Assembly: GCA_021797515.1 (NCBI GenBank)
Contig: JAJZZP010000145.1
Span: 1 to 39,075 of the forward strand
Length of the DNA: 39,075 bases
Direction: 5' to 3'
Source of the DNA: Bacillota bacterium
GTDB taxonomy: Bacteria; Bacillota; Sulfobacillia; Sulfobacillales; Sulfobacillaceae
The notes under the pieces are model-generated. The model was not told the DNA's origin, searched no databases, and saw nothing but the letters and a program-made list of their open reading frames with translations. Of the stretch, positions 7,533 to 15,556 are shown piece after piece. The stretch's first letter is position 1. The number at the start of each line of letters is the position of its first letter. Both the position numbers and the translations under genes were made by a program.

Positions 7533-8297
7533 ATGTGGGGAAGGAAGATGGGAATGGATGCATGGGTGTTAGGCGGAACGTCGGGTATCGGTGCGGCCAT
7601 CATTGAACGTCTACGCGGCCGGGGGATCCCGTCTTTGGCCATTTCGAATGATAAAGACACCGGTCGGCGTCTGGCGTCATCGGGCCAACCATTCGAATTC
7701 TTGGATTTAAGTCAGAGTGGCGTGGACGTCAGTCGACGTACGATAGACCTTTTGGCCCAGTATGGGCTCCCGAGGTATGTGTTTATGTCGGCTGGTCTCA
7801 CTCGAGAAGAAGCGGTGCTGGAGACGTGTGCGGAAGATTGGCTTCTTCTTGCAAACGTAAATCTCTTAGGTGTGGTGCAACTATGCAATCGAATTGCTAG
7901 GGCATGGCAAGTGGATGGAGAGAACGCATGGGATCGGCAGATTGTGATTCTGGGATCAGTCAATGCCATGCGACCGCTTCCCTCCCAGGGAGCTTATAGC
8001 ATTATGAAAGCTGGATTGCACGCGTATGCGAAGTGTCTGAGCAACGACGTGGCCGAGAATCATATCCGCATTAATCTCATAGCCCCGGGAGCCGTGTGGA
8101 CGCCGATGAACGAAACCCTCTTTGCAGATGACACCAATGGCGAGGCGCAACGGCGAGTGGGAGCGGATTCTTTGACCGGTCGGTGGGGAAGGGCCGAAGA
8201 AATCGCAGAGGTTGCCACATGGCTGGCGCTCGATAGTCCGCCCTTTCTTACGGGTGCCGAGTTAGTAGTGGATGGTGGATACATCGTAAAACGTTGA
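7533..8297 (+). CDS. SDR-family oxidoreductase, possible fructuronate reductase
   Basis: This is a short-chain dehydrogenase/reductase of about 254 residues. It has the cofactor loop GGTSGIG at the N-terminus, the NAG-equivalent MSAGLTRE, a catalytic Ser in ILGSVNAM, and the Tyr-Lys pair in AYSIMKAG. The C-terminal LTGAELVVDGGY is the usual SDR closing motif. It acts in the cytoplasm with NAD(P)H. Placed directly before mannonate dehydratase, it may supply D-mannonate by reducing D-fructuronate, a job done by an SDR (YjmF/UxuB) in Bacillus subtilis. AGAGGT precedes ATG 7533; internal ATGs at 7548 and 7554 are alternatives, the last with AAGGAAG upstream. Confidence 0.85.
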   Translation: MWGRKMGMDAWVLGGTSGIGAAIIERLRGRGIPSLAISNDKDTGRRLASSGQPFEFLDLSQSGVDVSRRTIDLLAQYGLPRYVFMSAGLTREEAVLETCAEDWLLLANVNLLGVVQLCNRIARAWQVDGENAWDRQIVILGSVNAMRPLPSQGAYSIMKAGLHAYAKCLSNDVAENHIRINLIAPGAVWTPMNETLFADDTNGEAQRRVGADSLTGRWGRAEEIAEVATWLALDSPPFLTGAELVVDGGYIVKR

Positions 8298-8352
8298 AGT
8301 GGATCTCATTAGAAGTAGTCACACTAGAACAAGAAAGAACGGTGACAGAACG

Positions 8353-9351
8353 ATGATACGATTCGCAGAAATTCTTCCGGAGTCCCGTCCTACCGTATTT
8401 TGGACGATGCTGAAACAATTGGGGATCAGGGAAGGCGTGGGCGTCCTACCGCGTCATTTTGTGGATTGGCGACGCGCCACTATTGATAATCCATGGGATT
8501 ACACTCCGTTGGCGGTCTACAAAGAGATGGTGGAAGAGGAGGGGCTGACTTTAACCGCCATCGAAGATAACCCGCCGATGGACCGCTTGCGGTATGGTGC
8601 GGCCGGTGCCGAAGAGGAATTTGATCAGGTCGCCCAAATGATTACCAACATGGGCCGTTTGGGCATTTCTCTTTGGTGCTATAACTGGGCAGCAGCAATT
8701 AATTGGCAAAGGACGTCCTCGAGGCTACGGGGACGGGGGGGTGCTATTGTGTCGGGTTATGATCATCAGTTGGTGGGATCCAATCCTCCTCCACTGATGG
8801 GACCGATTGCTGCAGACGCCCTTTGGGCAAATTTAGAGCGGTTTCTTCAACGCATTGTGCCAATTGCGGAGAAAGCAGGTGTTAAATTAGCGCTGCACCC
8901 AGACGATCCCCCGATATTGCCAGAAATCCGAGGTGTCTCGCGGATTATGAATACCGTGGATGCCTTTGAACGTTTGCTCGCGATCTCGCCTAGCGAGGTC
9001 AACGGCATCACCTTATGCCAAGGCAATTTTACGTTGATGACGAAAAATTTACCCGAAGTTATTCATGCGTTGGGCGGAACAGGACGGGTGTACTTTGTAC
9101 ATTTCCGCGATGTGCGTGGCACTCCGGACAAATTCGTGGAAACTTTCGTGGATGAAGGACAAACCGATATGGTCGCGTGTATGCGTGCGTATCGTGATAT
9201 CCACTTCGATGGCATCATGCGGACAGACCATACACCCACATTGGCCGGCGATGATGCGGAGGTGGCTGGGTATTCGACGTTGGGCCGCCTACATGCTTTG
9301 GGATACATGACAGGGTTGCGGGAAGCAGTGTTATCCGAAGCCCAACAGTGA
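8353..9351 (+). CDS. uxuA: Mannonate dehydratase
   Basis: The product (332 residues from ATG 8353) matches the UxuA family, which dehydrates D-mannonate to 2-keto-3-deoxy-D-gluconate. It uses a metal in a TIM-barrel active site. Family signatures are clear: LHPDDPP, the CQGN segment, YFVHFRDVRG and MRTDHTP, which together supply metal and substrate ligands, plus the early segment VLPRH. ATG 8353 starts at the family-typical residue. A GTG at 8299 would add an unrelated 18-residue leader, and no strong ribosome binding site marks either choice. It is somewhat shorter than E. coli UxuA (394). This is the anchor enzyme that identifies the operon as an acid-sugar pathway. Confidence 0.93.
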   Translation: MIRFAEILPESRPTVFWTMLKQLGIREGVGVLPRHFVDWRRATIDNPWDYTPLAVYKEMVEEEGLTLTAIEDNPPMDRLRYGAAGAEEEFDQVAQMITNMGRLGISLWCYNWAAAINWQRTSSRLRGRGGAIVSGYDHQLVGSNPPPLMGPIAADALWANLERFLQRIVPIAEKAGVKLALHPDDPPILPEIRGVSRIMNTVDAFERLLAISPSEVNGITLCQGNFTLMTKNLPEVIHALGGTGRVYFVHFRDVRGTPDKFVETFVDEGQTDMVACMRAYRDIHFDGIMRTDHTPTLAGDDAEVAGYSTLGRLHALGYMTGLREAVLSEAQQ

Positions 9352-9529
9352 TTCCTTGGAAGGTTCAACAGGGGGCTCATGGGACAAACCCTCCAGGCAG
9401 GCGTTACGGCGTCTAGGATGGCATCGAAAGTTTATTGATTTCATCCCGTCTGGAAAGATTGACGGGTTCATGGCGTAGGACGGAGCAACCCAGATCTGGG
9501 AATGAAGGATGAAAAGAAAGAGAGGCACT
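9352..9529. other. Intra-operon gap
   Basis: This 178-bp gap separates uxuA from the kinase gene. I see no gene, no strong hairpin and no clear promoter in it. The next gene is preceded by AAGAGAGG. Confidence 0.4.
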
Positions 9530-10984
9530 ATGGGGGTTTATTTGGGGATTGATGTGGGCACTTCATCCGTTAAAGTGGGTTTGATGACCGAGAATGGGGG
9601 CTGGACGGCCCGATCCGCCGCAGTGGCGGGAGCCAGTCAAGGTTTACTGGATGGGGAGATGGATCCGGAGGTCTGGTGGGTGGCTACGCGGGCGGCGTTG
9701 GCTGCGTTGGGGGAGGTGGTGGCGCTGTCAACCGTCTCGGCCATTGGGGTGATCGGCAACACGCCGACATTGGTTCTCGTCGATCACCGCGGGCGGCCGG
9801 TTTATCCGGCCTTGTTGTGGAGTGACACGCGTGCCCATCGCGAAGCGCAGGAACTCCTGGCAGAGCACACCCAGGCCCAATGGGATGATCTCTATGGGGG
9901 TCATATTCCCGTGTCGGCGGCGTATCCCTCCGCAAAACTACGGTGGTTACAACGCCACGAACCGGGCGTGCTGGCTCGGACCGCAAAAATTCTCCAACCG
10001 AAGGATTTTATCAATTATCGCCTGACGCATGTCCTAGCGGGCGACCTTTGGACATCGAAAGGGCTAGTCAATCTCCTCTCTCAACCCGATCGCTGTCCGC
10101 TGTCGGCCCTCGACCTGGATTCGGCCCTCGCGCCGCCTTGTCATCGGCCGATTGACATCATTGGATCGGTGTGTCCCGAGGCGAGTCAACTGACGGGGCT
10201 TGCCGCCGAAGTGCCTGTGATGGCGGGATGGAGTGATACGCTGGGCGCGGTCCTGTCGTTAGGATTGGAAGAAGATGACGGATTTATTTTGAGTGGGACC
10301 TCGGATAGCATTGGAATGATGACGCGCCGGACTCCGGATCCCACGAATACCGTCTTGTGCGCCCCGGTGTGGGACTCGGGGTATCACATTGTCTATGGGC
10401 CGACATCCAGTGGATTGTCGACTGTGCATTGGGCTAATCAGGTTCTGGAGCTCGACCTGTTCCATGAAACCGCCACAGCAGTCGGAGGGGATCCACAGGA
10501 TCTGCCCGTGTTTGTGCCCTTTATTTTGGGCCAGCGGAGCCCAATTTGGAATGATCAGGTGCGAGGGGCCTGGTTGAATGTAGGGATCCATACGACACGT
10601 CACCAACTGGGGGATGCCGTATGGGAAGGCGTGGTCGCCGCGGAACACGCGGTGTATGAGGCCGTGCAAGCCACGACGGGGGTGGATTGTCCACGAATCT
10701 TCGTGACCGGCGGCGGTGCCCAAATTAAGCGGATGAATGAGTGGCGGGCGACGATCTTTGACCGCCCCTTATTCGACGCCGCATCGGATCCCGTCTTAGG
10801 GGCCGCACTCCTCGCGTATTGGGGAATGCATACGACCGACGGCCCGACCACCAGACCCGCGATAAGAAAAGAGGTTCACCCATTGCCAACGGTCCGCCTC
10901 ACCTCGGGTCGGTCTGCGCAGTACCGAGCCGCGACGCACGCGGTGATGGCGTATGGGATGGCACAAGACAGGGAGGGGTCATAA
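9530..10984 (+). CDS. FGGY-family carbohydrate kinase
   Basis: This 484-residue kinase begins with the ATPase-fold phosphate loop GIDVGTSSVKVGLM. It has the substrate-side segment LLWSDTRAHRE, the catalytic-region WSDTLGAVLSLG, LSGTSDSIGMM and the C-terminal VTGGGAQIKRMNEW typical of FGGY sugar kinases (xylulokinase, gluconokinase, ribulokinase). Start ATG 9530 has AGAGAGG upstream and gives the canonical N-terminus. Its TAA overlaps the next ATG (TAATG). No PfkB-type KDG kinase is present, so this protein may phosphorylate 2-keto-3-deoxygluconate, although a gluconokinase role is equally possible. The substrate is therefore open. Confidence 0.88.
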   Translation: MGVYLGIDVGTSSVKVGLMTENGGWTARSAAVAGASQGLLDGEMDPEVWWVATRAALAALGEVVALSTVSAIGVIGNTPTLVLVDHRGRPVYPALLWSDTRAHREAQELLAEHTQAQWDDLYGGHIPVSAAYPSAKLRWLQRHEPGVLARTAKILQPKDFINYRLTHVLAGDLWTSKGLVNLLSQPDRCPLSALDLDSALAPPCHRPIDIIGSVCPEASQLTGLAAEVPVMAGWSDTLGAVLSLGLEEDDGFILSGTSDSIGMMTRRTPDPTNTVLCAPVWDSGYHIVYGPTSSGLSTVHWANQVLELDLFHETATAVGGDPQDLPVFVPFILGQRSPIWNDQVRGAWLNVGIHTTRHQLGDAVWEGVVAAEHAVYEAVQATTGVDCPRIFVTGGGAQIKRMNEWRATIFDRPLFDAASDPVLGAALLAYWGMHTTDGPTTRPAIRKEVHPLPTVRLTSGRSAQYRAATHAVMAYGMAQDREGS

Positions 10985-11673
10985 TGAGTGAGACGTTGTC
11001 GCAGCTTAAAACCCAACGGGTAATTCCGGTCGTGCGGACGAGGTCGGTCGGCGAAACGGGGGAAATGGTGAGAATTCTGTATGCGGCCGGAATGCGATTG
11101 ATTGAATTGACGCTAACGATCCCCGATGTGCTGGCGGTTGTGGCGCAGTTCCGGCAGTCGTATCCCGATCTCCTGATTGGCATTGGGACGATCCGAACTG
11201 CGCTGCAAGCCCGAGAGGCCGTCGATGTGGGAGCTTCGCTATTAATTACTTATAAAGCGTCCGAATCGGTGGCGAATGTCGGGCAGCAGTGTAGCGTGCC
11301 CTACATACTCGGGGCGTGGACCCCAACGGAAGTGGATCGCTGTCTGGAACTCGGAAGTGCGGTCGTTAAATGGTTTCCCGCGAGTATCCATGGTCCCGCA
11401 GCATTACGGGAGTTACAGGGCCCTTTACCGGACGCGAAATTTTTCCCCACTGGGGGGATCCGCGTTGAAACCATGCAAGAATGGTTTGCTGCAGGGGCGG
11501 TCGCGGTGGGGATTGGGGGAGACTTACTGGGGCCAGGAATCGGACACGAAGACGTTATTCTGGCACGCGCACGGACGGCGATGCGCATAGCGGCCGAACC
11601 ATACCGTGCTAGTCCGGAGACGGCCGCCGTATCACAAACTGCTAAGAAGGGAAAGGGTGGGAGCTATGCGTAG
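10984..11673 (+). CDS. KDPG/KHG aldolase-like protein (Eda family), divergent active site
   Basis: This 229-residue TIM-barrel protein belongs to the class-I KDPG aldolase family, which splits 2-keto-3-deoxy-6-phosphogluconate into pyruvate and glyceraldehyde 3-phosphate. It keeps the Glu of the E-x-T motif (LIELTLTIPDV), the Schiff-base Lys in VVKWFPAS and the phosphate-loop PTGGIR. Two positions differ from the E. coli enzyme as I remember it: the Arg after E-x-T-L is Thr here, and the usual SPG segment is TYK (LLITYKASES). A 25-residue basic tail extends past the usual end. Its ATG overlaps the kinase stop, and GGGAGGGG lies within that gene. It probably takes the product of the pathway, but substrate preference may differ. 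Confidence 0.83.
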   Translation: MSETLSQLKTQRVIPVVRTRSVGETGEMVRILYAAGMRLIELTLTIPDVLAVVAQFRQSYPDLLIGIGTIRTALQAREAVDVGASLLITYKASESVANVGQQCSVPYILGAWTPTEVDRCLELGSAVVKWFPASIHGPAALRELQGPLPDAKFFPTGGIRVETMQEWFAAGAVAVGIGGDLLGPGIGHEDVILARARTAMRIAAEPYRASPETAAVSQTAKKGKGGSYA

Positions 11674-12646
11674 CCTACAAATTAGTGGAAGGAATCAGGT
11701 GGCGATCGTCGAGATCGCACCGGAGGCGATGGAGGCGGGGATGGTCCGGGTTCGGGTCGAGGCAGTAGGACTGTGCGGGACCGATTTTGCTTTAACGACC
11801 GGAACCTTGGGACTCAATGTTCTCCCGATCATTCCGGGCCATGAAGTCGTGGGCATGGTGATCGAATCGGGTGATGCCTCATTGGTTGTGGGCGATCGGG
11901 TGGTGTTGGATCCCGTTTTCAGTTGTAAAGACTGTTGGGCGTGCGATCATGGCAAGCCGCAATGGTGTTCCCAGGTCGGGGTCATTGGAGTGGTTCGACC
12001 GGGAGGAGCGCGAGAAGAGCTGGTGTTGCCAGCCACGCAGTGGATTCGGTTGCCATCTGAGACGCCGGTGGAGGCCGCCGTGTTAGTGGAACCGGCCCAC
12101 GTGGTGGAGACCATTATCGAGGCCATCGGATCCGACCGACCCGAACGAATTCTGGTCATCGGCAGCGGAGCATTGGGATTGATGACCATCAGTGTGATCA
12201 AACATCTATGGCCGGACACACACGTCTGTGTGTACGACACGGCTACGGAACAAATGCTGCAGGCCCAAACGCGGGGAGCAAAGCCGTGGACGCCTCACGA
12301 AAACGACCCCGTCGACCTTGTCATTGACGGCGTGGGGATCCCTGCTTCGTTTGACATGGGGACCGAAGCGGTCCGCCCCGGAGGGCACATCGTCGTCTAT
12401 GGCGTGCCCAAACCGGGGGCGTCGCTACCGCAGCCGAATGTGCTGTTTCGGAAGAATGTCCGACTGACTTTTAGTCGGTTGTACACGCATCGATTTGATC
12501 AAGCCGTCGCGTGGGTCACCCAAGGTGTCGTGTCGCCCCAAGAGGTGGTGTCCAATCGGCTCACATTAGAGGACGCCGCGACATTCTTGGGGGGCAATCT
12601 GTGGAAAGATCCCCAGCGGTGGGGGAAAACCCTTGTTATCCTGTAA
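11666..12646 (+). CDS. Zinc-dependent alcohol dehydrogenase (MDR family), acid-sugar or polyol type
   Basis: The 326-residue protein is a medium-chain dehydrogenase of the sorbitol / threonine / L-idonate dehydrogenase group. It shows the catalytic zinc Cys in GLCGTDF, the GHEVVG motif, structural-zinc cysteines in SCKDCWACDHGKPQWC, and a Rossmann loop VIGSGALGL. It oxidises a secondary hydroxyl with NAD(P). ATG 11666 overlaps the aldolase gene by 8 bp and has GGGTGGG upstream. Known relatives oxidise L-gulonate, L-galactonate or L-idonate at C5. Feeding D-fructuronate to the SDR and UxuA would make the pathway independent of uronate isomerase. The exact substrate is inference. Confidence 0.87.
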   Translation: MRSLQISGRNQVAIVEIAPEAMEAGMVRVRVEAVGLCGTDFALTTGTLGLNVLPIIPGHEVVGMVIESGDASLVVGDRVVLDPVFSCKDCWACDHGKPQWCSQVGVIGVVRPGGAREELVLPATQWIRLPSETPVEAAVLVEPAHVVETIIEAIGSDRPERILVIGSGALGLMTISVIKHLWPDTHVCVYDTATEQMLQAQTRGAKPWTPHENDPVDLVIDGVGIPASFDMGTEAVRPGGHIVVYGVPKPGASLPQPNVLFRKNVRLTFSRLYTHRFDQAVAWVTQGVVSPQEVVSNRLTLEDAATFLGGNLWKDPQRWGKTLVIL

Positions 12647-12693
12647 CGGGAATAGGCGAAGGGCGTACCAATACAGATGCGAAGGATGTGGCT

Positions 12694-13455
12694 ATGATGG
12701 AGAATCACGACCCGGTTGTGGTGGTGACTGGTGCCAGTCGGGGCATTGGTCGAGCGGTGGCGGAGGATCTCGCCCGCCATGGTTATTGGGTGTGGTTGGT
12801 CGCGCGGGATGCTGACGCATTACACCGTGCGGTCACTGAGATTCGACAAGACGGGGGCCGGGCGGACATGATTCCTTATGATATTACCCGTATCGATGAC
12901 GCACCCCAGGTGATGTGTGAACTCGTAGAAAAAGCTGGGAAGCTCGACGGGTTAATTAATAACGCGGGCACCACACGCCGTGGGAGCTTAAGAACGATTA
13001 CGCCCACGGATTTTGATGCCGTCATGACGGTGAATGTCAAAAGCCTCCTCTTTTTGACGCAAGCGGCAGTCGCCGTGATGAATCCGGGCGGGGCCATCGT
13101 CAATCTGGCGTCGCTTAACGCATTTGATGTTCTCAAAGGCGCAGGGTTATATGCCACCACGAAGGCCGCCGTGGTGCAATTGACCAGGGCTTTGGCGATC
13201 GATGTGGCCGACCTTCAGATCCGAGTGAATGCCGTGGCTCCGGGGTTTATCCATACGGAATTCAATACCGCGTTATGGGATCGCCCCGACATGCGAGAAT
13301 GGGTGGAGACCAACACCCCTTTCCAACGGTTAGGAACGCCTCGCGATGTGGTGGGGGCCATCCGATTTCTACTCGGCCCCGATAGTGCGTTTATGACGGG
13401 TTCCGTGCTGGTGGTCGATGGGGGGTTCCTGCCATCCCGACTGTGGCCATTATGA
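12694..13455 (+). CDS. SDR-family oxidoreductase (gluconate/glucose dehydrogenase-like)
   Basis: This 253-residue classical SDR has TGASRGIG for cofactor binding, NNAG (INNAGTTRRG), the catalytic Ser in LASLNAF, and the YATTK active site. It closes with FMTGSVLVVDGGF. ATG 12694 (or the next codon, 12697) follows GAAGGATG; in-frame sequence upstream has no family match. It is the last gene of the acid-sugar operon, 47 bp after the zinc dehydrogenase. It could reduce a 5-keto sugar acid, as gluconate 5-dehydrogenase does, or duplicate the first SDR with another substrate. Sequence alone does not choose. Confidence 0.86.
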   Translation: MMENHDPVVVVTGASRGIGRAVAEDLARHGYWVWLVARDADALHRAVTEIRQDGGRADMIPYDITRIDDAPQVMCELVEKAGKLDGLINNAGTTRRGSLRTITPTDFDAVMTVNVKSLLFLTQAAVAVMNPGGAIVNLASLNAFDVLKGAGLYATTKAAVVQLTRALAIDVADLQIRVNAVAPGFIHTEFNTALWDRPDMREWVETNTPFQRLGTPRDVVGAIRFLLGPDSAFMTGSVLVVDGGFLPSRLWPL

Positions 13456-13469
13456 CAGCTGGGGGCGCG

Positions 13470-14146
13470 GTCGATTGGAAAAGATGGCGGTCTTGGGGAG
13501 ATAGGTGGTGTTGGCGCTAATGCAATTGGGTGTGGCTCTTTCTGGAGGGAAGAATAAGCACACAGACGTTCGCTATGTGGGTGTGTCGACGTCGCAGAAA
13601 TTCCCGCGGTTCCAGGGACTTTCCGGCAGGAGTTAAGAGTCGTGCGGTGAAGCTCTGGATCATCTGTGGCAGGTCATTGGGGAGGGGAGACTCAATGGAC
13701 GCATCGAAGAAGCCGCCGGCAGCGTCAACCGCTCCCTGCCGCTACATGGTCGAGGAATGGGAAAAACTCCGCACCGCACTGCGTGAGGCCTCGGCTTCAA
13801 CCGCCGCGTAGAGTTTGGAGAGACAAAAAAACCCATTTGCCGGAGGTCCAACGCCGCCTTATGGCGGCGATACCCATGGTTTTGGCCGCGCGCCAGGCGG
13901 ATGGGGACGGAACGAAATCAAGGGGAATTCGCGCGGCTCCGGAAGCTCCACGAGCGATTGCGGACGATCCAAAAAGGACTCCACATCCCACACCGTCGGC
14001 AACCGTCAGTCGCTAGCCTTCGTAAGCGGGTGGCCGGCGCGATGGCTAAGGCCGGCCCCCACCTGACGGACTGGGTCACCACCACGGTGGCTGAAACCAC
14101 GGAGGGGCTGCAATTCACATTTACGGAACTTTCTGACTATTTATAG
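13470..14146 (+). pseudogene. Decayed coding stretch, probably transposase remnant
   Basis: No intact gene is present, but a plus-strand frame ending at 14146 reads EFARLRKLHERLRTIQKG and KRVAGAMAKAGPHLTDWVTT. This Arg/Lys-rich helical style recalls the middle of IS4/IS1634-type transposases. Earlier parts are broken by stops and frame changes. It abuts another IS fragment on the opposite strand, which supports a mobile origin. The family call is tentative. Confidence 0.3.
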
Positions 14147-14206
14147 GTTCTGCACCCCTTGCGCGCCATCATCGAAGAACCAGACTTTACCATAAGAAAC
14201 ATTTGG

Positions 14207-14732
14207 TTAGGGTGCGGAATACCGGGCGGAGTCGGGATCCGTAAAGTCGATCTGTGCCTTCCCTTCCGGTTCTTGGGTATCGGGGTGGTCCGTGGTCCAC
14301 CGGGCTTCGAGATCGGCTTTCGCTTGCTGAATCCGGGCTAACCGTTCTAGCACACGCTGAACATGATCGGCCGGAAGATCGAGTGCAGGCGGTGCCGTGT
14401 CGGTCTCATCAGCGGCCCCATGGGCCGCCACCAACCGAGCCAGTTCCCAAATGACTTCCTTCATGCGCTCATAGGACATGGCTTGATGTTTCGACGCGTC
14501 GGAATGAACTTTGGACCCGTCAATGGCCCCCAACCGGAACCCTACCATCCCGAAATCCATGCAGAGGCAAACAACTTGGGCCATCCACTCTGGCAGATCG
14601 GCGCTACGCTGTTGCCGAAAGGCCGCAATGGTACTGTGTTTGGGTTGCGTGAGCCGCGACAACCACAGACAGGCGAGATCTTCCCGGCAGTAATAAGGGT
14701 TGATCGAGGTCCCATCCCGTCCGAAATTTCAT
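14207..14732 (-). pseudogene. IS1182-family transposase, internally deleted and truncated
   Basis: The start is intact: ATG 14732 follows GAGGAG and encodes MKFRTGWDLDQPLLLP, the typical opening of IS1182-type transposases. The frame then changes and resumes at CREDLACLWLSRLTQPKHST, so about 60-80 residues of the N-terminal domain are missing. The following part is convincing: AIDGSKVHSDASKHQAMSYERM, a coiled-coil-like ERLARIQQAKADLEAR, and FTDPDS, which precedes the catalytic region in the family. It ends at 14207 and most of the catalytic half is absent. It is inactive IS debris. Confidence 0.7.
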
Positions 14733-15556
14733 GGGGTCATCTCCTCTAATGGGACCGTCTGGTGTCCCTCGCCATCGTTACGTTGTTCCCCAAAACAAGG
14801 ATTCAGCATCGATCACCAAAAATCCTGTGAAACTCCCATGGCCCCTGGTAACCGCAATAGAGGATGAAAGGCCCCATAGAGGAGAAGGGCGGGTCCATCA
14901 CGAATACCCTTTCATGCGCTGGCGCGTCGGAGTCATGGACAACGCGACCCTTGGGTCGTGATGGCTCTGCGCGGATTCCCGCGCTAGCCCCTAGCGCACT
15001 CGCACCACGATAACCAGGTGCGTTTCCACCTCTTGTCCGCCAGCGGGAGGCATTAGGCATCGGATCCCAGAGGATCTGATCATCTAGGCAGACGTTACTG
15101 ACGTAAAATACCACACCGTGCGGGGTTCGCGTCGGGCTTGGGTGGGTGTGCCCTGACCACCATTTGGGATAGTTTCAGGGTAGACGGAGCAGGTTTTGAA
15201 AATGTTTTCTCACTGGCCCGGCGAAGTCATGTGCACGGATGCGCCCAAGATATCGGGCGCGTCGCCGCCCAATAGGCTAGGCTGTGGATAACTATTCCAT
15301 GGCCCATCAATTTTTGGACAAGCTCCTAGGGATTTCCCGTATAGACCGACATCAAGCACCGTGCGGCGTATTTTCCCACTGATTTGGTTTGACCTTCGGA
15401 TCATCGGGCAGGGGGTAGTCGAACTGACCGATTGGTGCCTCGAATCGCGAACGTGGACGAAAGCACTTGAGCGGTGACGTAAACGAAGGCCTCAATGCGC
15501 GTCAATGATCTGTTAGGTTAGTGCGTATGGGGTAAGTCCCGTGTGTTGCATGGCGA
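14733..15556. other. Region without a recognisable gene (IS-flanking debris)
   Basis: Open frames here (for example 14803-15114 on the minus strand) have no family resemblance or ribosome binding site. The stretch holds a 6-bp hairpin GCGCCC/GGGCGC (15241-15260), a lone DnaA-box-like TGTGGATAA (15283-15291) and the second copy of the 16-bp IS-end-like repeat (15315-15330). It lies between the IS1182 remnant and the ada gene end. Confidence 0.45.
15315..15330 (-). repeat. 16-bp repeat, inverted copy of 302-317
   Basis: This is the exact reverse complement of the 16-mer at 302-317. It faces the IS1182 remnant on its left, about 580 bp beyond that gene's start codon. That gap is longer than usual for an IS leader, so it may be the terminal repeat of a disrupted copy or an unrelated match. 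Confidence 0.35.

Noticed and set aside
10259-10723. 154-codon minus-strand frame opposite the FGGY kinase
   Set aside because: Shadow of a strongly coding gene with conserved motifs on the plus strand.
15283-15291. TGTGGATAA, a perfect DnaA box on the minus strand
   Set aside because: It is a single box with no cluster, no AT-rich unwinding region and no dnaA/dnaN neighbour, so not an origin.
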